Part shown: positions 1 through 6,578 of the stretch, piece after piece
Position numbering within the stretch: the first letter of the stretch is position 1
Layout of the letters: every line of letters begins with the position of its first letter
DNA from: CAYYNP01 sp964472545
GTDB lineage: Bacteria > Planctomycetota > Planctomycetia > Pirellulales > Thermoguttaceae
Direction of reading: 5' to 3'
DNA: 27,999 bases
Assembly: GCA_964472545.1 (NCBI GenBank)
Contig: CAYYNP010000113.1
Coordinates: forward strand, 1-27,999
Translations under genes and position numbers: made by a program
The notes under the pieces: model-generated
Told to the model about the DNA's origin: nothing
The model's database searches: none
Seen by the model: the letters and a program-made list of their open reading frames with translations, nothing else

Positions 1-2
1 GA

Positions 3-52
3 CGGAGCCAGTCCCCTTTTTCGGGCTCCCGCACACTTTGCAGTTCTCCTGC
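3..52 (-). repeat. Dispersed palindromic repeat, left copy
   Basis: Read on the minus strand this copy holds GCAGGAGAACTGCAAAGT, a short variable middle, and GGGGACTGGCTCCG. The same two blocks occur in the same order on the plus strand at 27914-27966, so the two ends of the window carry inverted copies. The first block can fold as GCAG/CTGC. It lies just upstream of the promoter of the first gene. Function is unknown; it looks like a dispersed intergenic repeat. Confidence 0.55.
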
Positions 53-93
53 TTCTCGACGTCGGTACTTCGGCAGCACGGGACCATTGCATA

Positions 94-121
94 TTGACAC
101 GTGCGTCTGGCGACCTATGCT
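94..121 (+). promoter_or_regulatory. Sigma-70-type promoter for the glycosidase genes
   Basis: A perfect -35 hexamer TTGACA (94-99) and a -10-like TATGCT (116-121) are separated by 16 bp. This predicts a transcript start near 128 and a leader of about 60 nt before the start codon at 191. Only sequence match supports it. Confidence 0.5.
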
Positions 122-190
122 GGACTACCCCCGCAGGCGACGGAAACTCCGCGAGGTGCCCAACGGCCGCGGCCTTACGAGGAGAGAACC

Positions 191-1948
191 ATGCGACGCA
201 ACGACCTGACGGCAGTTCTCGTTCTCGCGACCGTTCTTCTTTGCCGTCCCGTCTCGTCGGCCAAGCCAATCGACACGTCGACTTGGGTCGGCAGCAACTA
301 CACGCCGGCCTTCTGCGTGAACCAGATCCAAATGTGGCACGAGTTCAAGCCGGAGGTGATCGATCGGGAACTGGCCGCCGCGAATAGGCACTTCGGGATC
401 AACACGCTGCGGGTGTTCCTGCACAACATCCCGTACGACGCCGAAAAGAAGGCCTTCCTCGACCGCATCGAGCAGTTCCTGGTGATCTGCGACCGGCACG
501 GCATCAAGCCGGGGTTTGTCTTCTTCGACGACTGCTGGCAACATAGCGGGATCACGCTCACGCAGAGACCGCCGATCGACGGCCTGATCGGCGGCAATTG
601 GGCCGCCTGCCCGCAGGACGTCGAGCGAACCGACGAGAACCTCCCGAAGTTCCAGGCCTACGTGCAAGACGTCGTCCGGGCACATCGGACGGACAAGCGC
701 GTGCTCTGGTGGGAGATCTTCAACGAGCCGAACTTGGCTCTGCCCTTTACGGTCAAGCTTCGAAAGCTTGCCTACCGGTGGGCGAAGGAGTTGGAGCCGA
801 TCCAGCCGGTCACGAACTGCTGGGACGACAGCCCCGAGACCGATCTGGTCAACGCCCACAATTACACGTCCAACTTCGCCGGTTGGGACCATCAGGCCGA
901 TCTGAACGCGAACAAGGGGGCGATCTTCACCGAGGCCGGCGCCCGATGGTACGCCGGCAAGGGAACCAGCCACGGCGAGCCGATCGAGATCATCGATTGG
1001 CTCGAGCGGCGCAAGGCGGCCGGGAAGACCGTGCCCGGCGTGTACCTTTGTTGGGAGGTCATGGTCGGCAACGTCAACGCTCGATGGATCTGGGGCACGC
1101 CTGCCGCAAGCCCCGAGCCGACGGTCCCCTGGTGCGGACTGCTTTGGCCCGACGGCACGCCCGTCTCGTTGGCCGAAGCCGAAGCCGTCCGCAGCTACAC
1201 CACCGGCGAACGTCGGGCCCTGCTGTTCGACGATTTTCAGGATGCCCCGCCGAGACCCAAGCGCGGGAATTGGACCGAGTATGGTTCGAGCACGCTGGGC
1301 AGCCGCGGCGTGTTACAACTGCCGGCCGAGCGCAAGGCGGTCACCGGCAATACCGAGTGGACCGACTACGTGGTCGAAACCGTGGCCATGCTCAAGGGCG
1401 CCAACGGCAAGGCCGGGCTGCTGGTCCGTGCCAACGATCCCGGCCCGGGCGCCGACGACGTCCGCGGCTACTACGTCGGCTTCACCACGACCACGCTCTT
1501 TTTGGGAAAGATGAACAACAACTGGAAGTCGCTGGCCACGTTCGACCTGAGAAAGCTCGAATCGAAGGTCGAGCCGGGCGCGTGGAATCTGCTGCGAGTG
1601 GCGATTAAGGGTAATCGGATTCGCGTCTACTTCAACCGCTTGCACGACGACGACGGGCTGCGCATCGATTATACTGACAGCACCGAGCCGGTCCCGTCGG
1701 GCAACATCGGCCTGCAAGCCAACGGCGGCGACGTCTGGTTCGACAACGTCGTCGTATTGCCGATTGACCGGTTGCCGCAGGTCTTCGGCGCTCCGCGGAG
1801 AATCCGCGACCAGGACGACTTTCAAGCCCCGCCCAAAACACTCAACGCTGTAGGGAGTGCCTCATGGAGACGAATGCCCGTCCGCGAAGATGTCTCTCAC
1901 GCCGTCAATTCCTCGAGACGAGTGGCCGCCGCGTGTCTGCGGGATTGA
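191..1948 (+). CDS. Secreted glycoside hydrolase (cellulase/xylanase-like, clan A type) with a C-terminal LamG/DUF1080-like domain
   Basis: The ATG at 191 follows an AGGAGAG ribosome site and opens a signal peptide (MRRN, then a hydrophobic stretch ending near SSA). Residues about 30-350 look like a (beta/alpha)8 clan-A glycosidase. The motif WEIFNEPN places the likely acid/base glutamate at residue 179, and FTEAGARW places a likely nucleophile at 248. Residues about 375-555, from LLFDDFQ to VWFDNVVV, resemble the concanavalin-like 3-keto-disaccharide hydrolase (DUF1080) fold often appended to planctomycete sugar enzymes and may bind glycan. The substrate cannot be read from sequence. The last 28 codons overlap the fucosidase gene by 85 bp, which is unusual. 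A TAG in another frame at 1851 suggests the original stop was lost by a frameshift. An upstream start at 101 is possible but would put about 30 non-signal residues before the signal peptide. Confidence 0.8.
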   Translation: MRRNDLTAVLVLATVLLCRPVSSAKPIDTSTWVGSNYTPAFCVNQIQMWHEFKPEVIDRELAAANRHFGINTLRVFLHNIPYDAEKKAFLDRIEQFLVICDRHGIKPGFVFFDDCWQHSGITLTQRPPIDGLIGGNWAACPQDVERTDENLPKFQAYVQDVVRAHRTDKRVLWWEIFNEPNLALPFTVKLRKLAYRWAKELEPIQPVTNCWDDSPETDLVNAHNYTSNFAGWDHQADLNANKGAIFTEAGARWYAGKGTSHGEPIEIIDWLERRKAAGKTVPGVYLCWEVMVGNVNARWIWGTPAASPEPTVPWCGLLWPDGTPVSLAEAEAVRSYTTGERRALLFDDFQDAPPRPKRGNWTEYGSSTLGSRGVLQLPAERKAVTGNTEWTDYVVETVAMLKGANGKAGLLVRANDPGPGADDVRGYYVGFTTTTLFLGKMNNNWKSLATFDLRKLESKVEPGAWNLLRVAIKGNRIRVYFNRLHDDDGLRIDYTDSTEPVPSGNIGLQANGGDVWFDNVVVLPIDRLPQVFGAPRRIRDQDDFQAPPKTLNAVGSASWRRMPVREDVSHAVNSSRRVAAACLRD

Positions 1949-3321
1949 CGGGCTGCGGGTTGGCCTCGGCTGCCGTGGGCCGCGCCGCCGAGGACAAACC
2001 GTCTGCCACGCTGCCCCGGCCCACGCCCGCCCAAATCGGTTGGCAGGACTGCGAAGTGGGACTGATCTACCACTTCGACTTGCCGATCGCCGCGGGGCAG
2101 TTTGCCGGCAACAACACGGTCCGCCGGCGGCTCGACCCGAACCTCTACAATCCGACGAAGCTCGACACGGACCAGTGGCTCGAGGCGGCCAAGGTGGCCG
2201 GCGCCAAGTACGCCATCTTCACCGCCACCCACTTCAACGGCTTCATGCAGTGGCAGAGCGGTCTCTATCCGTATGGTCTCAAGCAGTCGAAATGGCGCGG
2301 CGGTAAAGGCGACGTGGTGGCCGATTTCGTCGAGTCGTGCCACAAGGCGAAGATCCACCCCGGGATCTACTTCAGCACCCATCGCAACGTCTATTGGGAA
2401 GTCTGGGGGCATTACGTCGCGTGGGGCAAGGGACGTGGGACCGACGCCCAGCAGCGGTTCAATCGCGTGGCGGAGAAGATGACCGAGGAACTCTGCTCGC
2501 GTTACGGGCCGCTGTTGCAGATCTGGTATGATGCCGGCGTGAAAACACCAGCCGAGGGCGGGCCCGACGTCTTGCCGATCTTCGAGAAGCACCAACCCGA
2601 CGGCGTCTTCTACCACACCGGGCAGCGCAGCGATCATCGTTGTATCGGCAACGTGAGCGGCCAGGGGGGCGTCCCCTGCTGGGCCACGAGGCCCGCCGCC
2701 GACGTTCAAGGCGGCGACGGCCGCATTTCACACAACGCGCCCTCCTGGAAGCGACACCTCCATGGCGGCGCGGCCGACGGCGGCTACTGGTCGCCGGGTA
2801 TGGTCGACGTGCCGATGCGGGGAGCCAATCGCGTTCACAACTGGTTCTGGCGCCCGGAGCAAGATCACGGGGCCTATTCCGCCGAGCAACTCGACAGGAT
2901 GTACGACCGCTCGGTCGGCCGCAACTGCAACCTGATAATCGGCGAGGTGGTGACGTCCGACGGGCTGGTGCCCGAGAGCGACGTCCGGAACTTGGCCGAG
3001 TTCGGCACGGCGATCCGCCGCCGTTTCGCCCGGCCGGCCGGAAAGGCGCAAGGCGTCGGCACGACGCTCGAACTGCGATTGCCGGCGCCGCGGAAGGTCG
3101 AGCAAATCGTGCTGATGGAAGATATCGCCCATGGGCAACGCGTCCGGCAGTATGAACTGCACGGTCTGGTGGGCGGCGATACGTGGCAGAAAATGGCCGA
3201 GGGCGAATCGATCGGCCACAAGTGGATCCACCGCTTCGAGCGCGTCGAAGTGGCCCGGCTAAAACTCACCGTTACGCGCTGTGCGGCCGAGCCGATGATT
3301 CGGGAGTTTGCGGCGTATTGA
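1864..3321 (+). CDS. Tat-exported alpha-L-fucosidase, GH29 family
   Basis: Predicted to hydrolyse alpha-L-fucosides from glycans outside the cytoplasm. The N-terminus has a twin-arginine motif SRRQFLETSG (R13, R14) followed by a hydrophobic segment ending near AVGRAAE. Family features follow: the PTPAQIGWQDCEVGLIYHF opening, KYAIFTATHFNGF with the conserved histidine region, KAKIHPGIYFSTH, and LLQIWYDAG, where D223 sits at the usual GH29 nucleophile position. The C-terminus (about 400-485) resembles a small beta-sandwich (F5/8-type) domain. The length of 485 is normal for the family. AGGGAG precedes the ATG. The start lies 85 bp inside the upstream glycosidase gene, so the two are probably co-transcribed and perhaps translationally coupled. 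Both fit degradation of fucose-containing polysaccharide. The acid/base residue was not assigned. Confidence 0.85.
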   Translation: METNARPRRCLSRRQFLETSGRRVSAGLTGCGLASAAVGRAAEDKPSATLPRPTPAQIGWQDCEVGLIYHFDLPIAAGQFAGNNTVRRRLDPNLYNPTKLDTDQWLEAAKVAGAKYAIFTATHFNGFMQWQSGLYPYGLKQSKWRGGKGDVVADFVESCHKAKIHPGIYFSTHRNVYWEVWGHYVAWGKGRGTDAQQRFNRVAEKMTEELCSRYGPLLQIWYDAGVKTPAEGGPDVLPIFEKHQPDGVFYHTGQRSDHRCIGNVSGQGGVPCWATRPAADVQGGDGRISHNAPSWKRHLHGGAADGGYWSPGMVDVPMRGANRVHNWFWRPEQDHGAYSAEQLDRMYDRSVGRNCNLIIGEVVTSDGLVPESDVRNLAEFGTAIRRRFARPAGKAQGVGTTLELRLPAPRKVEQIVLMEDIAHGQRVRQYELHGLVGGDTWQKMAEGESIGHKWIHRFERVEVARLKLTVTRCAAEPMIREFAAY

Positions 3322-3392
3322 GTAACGCCCAAGGGGAGCCGCGATCGCCGTTTGGCCGCCGCGATGGCAGCTTATCGAGTCGCCGCGATTGT

Positions 3393-3479
3393 CGTTTAGC
3401 CGCCGCCGGCACGGCGGCGTTTGCGGGGGTCGGTGAACGATGCCGTCAGAAACGCCGCCGTGCCGGCGGCGGCTAAACG
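3393..3479. terminator. 30-bp perfect inverted repeat between convergent genes, possible bidirectional terminator
   Basis: Arms 3393-3422 and 3450-3479 are exact reverse complements of 30 bp, separated by 27 nt. The arms are rich in GCCGCCGGC-type sequence. It sits between the fucosidase (plus) and the protease (minus), where a bidirectional terminator would be expected. There is no clean U-tract beyond the TTT/AAA at the inner ends, and the perfect identity suggests a dispersed palindromic repeat family. Both roles could apply. Confidence 0.55.
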
Positions 3480-3500
3480 TTGATCGCTAAACGTTGACCG
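3473..3500. repeat. Two tandem 14-bp units at the protease stop codon
   Basis: CTAAACGTTGATCG (3473-3486) is followed directly by CTAAACGTTGACCG (3487-3500), differing at one base. The first base of the second unit is the end of the protease stop codon on the minus strand, and the first unit overlaps the right arm of the large inverted repeat. It looks like slippage at the repeat edge. Confidence 0.5.
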
Positions 3501-5631
3501 CTACACAGTAAGGCAATCCGGCTCTACGTGGCCGACGACGCAATGCGAACCAGCAGCACATCCCAACTCCCAGCAGCATCCACACGCCCGGCTCCGGCAC
3601 GACCACGATCCGGCCGATCTGCTTCGGCCGGCCGAAGCCGAGCACGTACTCCAGAGCGAACTCGCCCGGCGGAGTGCCCACGGCGGAGACTTGCCCGAGA
3701 CGGGCGTCTTCGTACGAGAGCCGCGTGCCGAAGCCGCCCTCGCCGATCGTGTTGACGTTGGCCGAGATCAACGTTCCGGGATGCCCGCCGAGGGTTTCGG
3801 GTACGCTGCCCAGTGCTTCGCCGGTGAAAACGCCCGGGCCGACGAGCGACCAACTCATCACCGCATCGACCGACACGGCGAACTCGCCGGTGGCCGGGTT
3901 GTAGGTGGCTTCGGCACTGCCGTCGGCCGGCGGGCCGGAGTCTCCGGTGAAGTGCGTGATCAGATCGGTGATGTCCTGGCCGTCAACGTTGCCGTCGCCG
4001 CGGCCCAGCGGTCCCCCCGCGGTGTCGTTCTGGGGCCAAACACGGTCGCGAGGCTGGCCGGGCAACGAGAAGCTGACGATCAAGTTTTGGATGTCCTGTC
4101 CGTCGACATTGCCGTCGCCGTTGCCGTCGCCGGGGCCGGCCACGTACTGCCGGGCCGCCACCTCCGCAACCCGGCCGGGCACGTTCTCGACGTACTCGAG
4201 GCCGCGATGAAACACGCCAAATCCCAAGTGCCCTGTCGGACCGGACGCCGGGACGTGCACCGTGGGGACGTTGTCGAAGGTGCCCACGATGCCGTTGACG
4301 CCGGCCGCGCTGAGGATCGTATGTGACGAGAGCCCGGGCAAGCCCACCGACGTCACCTGAAGCGTCAGCGTTCCGCCCAGGTGGATATCGCCGGCCGCCG
4401 CGACCCTGCCGGTCGTCGACGCTCCAAGTTGAGAAACGTATTCCGCCGGGCCGGTCCAATCGAAATCGCCGCCGGCGCTGAGCAGCCCCCCGGGCGCCAC
4501 GTCGAGCGTGCCGGCCGCGAGCTGCACGCGATGAACCGTGGTCAGCGAATCGTCGCCGCCGACGTGCAGCGCTGCGCCGGCCGATTCGATCGAGAGCGAG
4601 TAGGCCGCGGCGTCGCCGTCGACGTTAACCGTATGGCCCGCCATCACGACGGGCGTATCGAGCCCGGGCTGGAGCGTTCCGGGGTGCCAAGTGGCGGCGG
4701 TGCGAAAGTCACCGTCGCCCGCACTGGTCAGCGTGGTGCGATCGACGTCGATAATCCCGTTGATCCAATCGAGGCTGGCCGAAATCCTGGCGGAGTGGAA
4801 GAAGGCCGGCACGTCAAAGGCGCGGTCGCGCGTGAGCACCCAGGTCTCGTTGGGTTTGGTGTAGAGATCGCCCTTGTCGAAAATGGCCGCGTTGAAACCA
4901 TCGCCCGTATCGGTATCGTTGAAGGGCCCTTCGACCGCAGTGTGAATGCCGGCCAGTTTCCATACGCCGGCGTCTTGAAGAAACACTGCCCCGCCGGAAT
5001 CGCCGGTCGACAGCATGGCCTCGTGGTCGACGGGATTGCCGGCGTTGAATCGGGCGGTTAGGAACTCTTCGCCCTTGATGGTCTTAATCGAGTGGATCTC
5101 GTTCTGTCCCCATCGCCGCACGTGATCGCGCGGCCCCCAGCGCCAGCCTTTGAGTTCGTTCTGACCGTCGCGAACTTCCTCGCCGCGTTGTGTGCCCCGG
5201 CCGAACAGCACGGCCGTTTTACCGACTTCGTTATCGTCGGTGTAGAGCGGGGCGATCCGATCCGGTGGAAAGGCCCCGCCGATCTGCCAGATCGTCAGAT
5301 CGGCGTTGGGACTGTTCTGTTTCCGGATGGTCGTGTAGGCCGCGCCGCCGAGCGTGAAGGGAGTGCCCGTGACGCCGCCGAAGTGTCTGGCCGTGATGAA
5401 GTAGTTCTCCTGAATCGGCGTACCGGAGAAGTCGCCCAAGTCGCCCTGGTACTGCCAGCCGCTGTCGAGCAATGCGCCCGTCGGAGCGGTCGTGTTATGG
5501 GCCGGGTCGCCGGAGTCCAAGAGGATCACGCCGCGAGCCCGACGCCCCGACGAGAGGATCAGCAGCATCAGCGCAAGCGTCACCCCATAGCCGCGCGTTC
5601 GGCCGGAGCAAAGCCAATTCGAGGTGAGCAT
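3487..5631 (-). CDS. Secreted trypsin-like serine protease with dockerin-like repeats and a PEP-CTERM anchor
   Basis: About 714 residues from the ATG at 5631. This start is chosen because it begins an N-terminal signal sequence (GVTLALMLLILSS); the longer frame opens with TTG and has no signal at its end. The protease domain (about 36-270) has the S1 triad: TARHFGG (H83), ADLTIW (D111) and TGDSGGA (S212). Residues about 300-480 are glycine/alanine-rich beta repeats of the TATWHPG...DTPVVMAGHTVNVDG type seen in autotransporter-like and PEP-CTERM proteins. Two dockerin-like calcium loops follow (GDGNGDGNVDGQDI near 500 and GDGNVDGQDI near 543). The end is VPEPG, a hydrophobic helix and an arginine cluster: a PEP-CTERM sorting signal normally cut by an exosortase. 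No exosortase is in the window. No clear Shine-Dalgarno is seen before the chosen start. Confidence 0.8.
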   Translation of the reverse strand: MLTSNWLCSGRTRGYGVTLALMLLILSSGRRARGVILLDSGDPAHNTTAPTGALLDSGWQYQGDLGDFSGTPIQENYFITARHFGGVTGTPFTLGGAAYTTIRKQNSPNADLTIWQIGGAFPPDRIAPLYTDDNEVGKTAVLFGRGTQRGEEVRDGQNELKGWRWGPRDHVRRWGQNEIHSIKTIKGEEFLTARFNAGNPVDHEAMLSTGDSGGAVFLQDAGVWKLAGIHTAVEGPFNDTDTGDGFNAAIFDKGDLYTKPNETWVLTRDRAFDVPAFFHSARISASLDWINGIIDVDRTTLTSAGDGDFRTAATWHPGTLQPGLDTPVVMAGHTVNVDGDAAAYSLSIESAGAALHVGGDDSLTTVHRVQLAAGTLDVAPGGLLSAGGDFDWTGPAEYVSQLGASTTGRVAAAGDIHLGGTLTLQVTSVGLPGLSSHTILSAAGVNGIVGTFDNVPTVHVPASGPTGHLGFGVFHRGLEYVENVPGRVAEVAARQYVAGPGDGNGDGNVDGQDIQNLIVSFSLPGQPRDRVWPQNDTAGGPLGRGDGNVDGQDITDLITHFTGDSGPPADGSAEATYNPATGEFAVSVDAVMSWSLVGPGVFTGEALGSVPETLGGHPGTLISANVNTIGEGGFGTRLSYEDARLGQVSAVGTPPGEFALEYVLGFGRPKQIGRIVVVPEPGVWMLLGVGMCCWFALRRRPRRAGLPYCVAVNV

Positions 5632-5828
5632 AGCCGGAGGGCAGATGAGGTTTTGCGCAACGGAAACGACGGCCCGGTAACTTCCATTATTCGTGGCCAA
5701 GCTGCTTCTGTCAAGTGTTTTGACAGGAAGCGCGACGATGCTGCTCGCGGAAGGATCCGACAACAACCTCGGTCAAGAGGCATACGCTCATGAGCGTGCA
5801 AAGCGGCGCCGGTGCGAGGCTCCCGAGC

Positions 5829-5856
5829 CCCAGTCCCGAGTTCCCAGTCCCGAGTT
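5829..5856. repeat. Two tandem 14-bp units in the protease-cheW intergenic region
   Basis: CCCAGTCCCGAGTT occurs twice head to tail (5829-5842 and 5843-5856), with a decayed third unit following. The rest of 5632-5894 holds no convincing gene, only the upstream region of the protease. No clear sigma-70 promoter for the protease was found here. Confidence 0.6.
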
Positions 5857-5894
5857 TCCAGTTCATCTTGCGTCACCAACGAGTTCAGGCCACA

Positions 5895-5932
5895 AAGAAG
5901 CCCACGCAGCGCGAACGCTCGTGGGCTTTATT
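5895..5932 (-). terminator. Intrinsic terminator after cheW
   Basis: AAGCCCACG (5898-5906) pairs perfectly with CGTGGGCTT (5920-5928), and an inner AGCG/CGCT extends the stem around a short loop. Read on the minus strand, the stem lies about 35 nt past the cheW stop and is followed by CTTTG. On the plus strand it is followed by TATT. It is a strong stem with a modest U-tract and probably ends the chemoreceptor-cheW transcript. Confidence 0.65.
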
Positions 5933-5964
5933 GGACACTTCTCGGAAGCGGCAAGCCGCGCTCT

Positions 5965-6474
5965 CTACGCGCCGGCCATGGCGTTGGAAAGCGCCGCCTC
6001 CTCCTGTCCGAGGATCTTATCGATATCGAGCAAGATCAGCAGTTGCTCTTCGAGTTTGACCAGGCCGTTGAGGTATTCGTTCCCCAGGCTGGCGACCGTC
6101 GGTGGCGGCGGGGCGATCTGGTCTTGCGCAATACGCAACACCTCATCGACGCCGTCGACCACGATGCCGACCGTCTTCGTGCCGACTTGCAGGACCATGA
6201 TCCGGCTGTCGGCCGTCTGTTCCCCTTCGGGCAAACCGAAGAGTGCCCGCAGGTCGATCACCGGGATGACCGTGCTGCGGAGGTTGATCAGTCCCTTGAC
6301 GTAATGGGGCGTCTGGGGGACTCGGGTGATGTCGCACATCAGGATGATCTCGCGGACCTTGGTGATCTGAACACCGAAGGTCTCTTCCGCCAGACGGAAG
6401 CTGACGATCTGGATCGTCCCGGTGGCTTCCGACGTCGTGGTTTCCTGGGGAGATTCTTGAATTGCCGTAGACAT
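5965..6474 (-). CDS. cheW: CheW-like chemotaxis scaffold protein
   Basis: 169 residues. After a polar N-terminus (about 1-18), a single CheW domain begins at TIQIVSFRLAEETFGVQI and shows family blocks KVREII, TPHYVKGLINLRSTVIPVIDL and GIVVDGVDEVLRI. CheW couples chemoreceptors to the CheA kinase in the cytoplasm. GGAA/GGGA sequence precedes the ATG. It lies about 100 bp downstream of the chemoreceptor gene on the same strand, so it probably serves that receptor and shares its transcript. The intervening hairpins may lower its expression. No cheA, cheR, cheB or cheY of the classical cluster is in the window, so this is an orphan receptor-adaptor pair. Confidence 0.93.
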   Translation of the reverse strand: MSTAIQESPQETTTSEATGTIQIVSFRLAEETFGVQITKVREIILMCDITRVPQTPHYVKGLINLRSTVIPVIDLRALFGLPEGEQTADSRIMVLQVGTKTVGIVVDGVDEVLRIAQDQIAPPPPTVASLGNEYLNGLVKLEEQLLILLDIDKILGQEEAALSNAMAGA

Positions 6475-6506
6475 TCCCGTATTCCTGTATGATATGGTGA
6501 GGTTCG

Positions 6507-6553
6507 AAAAACGCCCTCGGGCAAGGTGGAATGGCGGCAGACGGCCATTCCAC
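6507..6553 (-). terminator. Double hairpin between chemoreceptor and cheW, partial terminator
   Basis: On the minus strand a 10-bp perfect stem GTGGAATGGC/GCCATTCCAC (6526-6535 with 6544-6553) is followed by a short GCCCGAGGGC stem (6513-6522) and five U residues (6507-6511). It lies just after the chemoreceptor stop and before the cheW ribosome site. It could attenuate cheW transcription or stabilise the upstream mRNA. Confidence 0.45.
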
Positions 6554-6578
6554 GCTCGCCCAAGGAGCGAACGTGAGG

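Noticed and set aside
5632..5766. Protease start at TTG 5766
   Set aside because: It adds 45 residues before the signal peptide with no properly spaced ribosome site.
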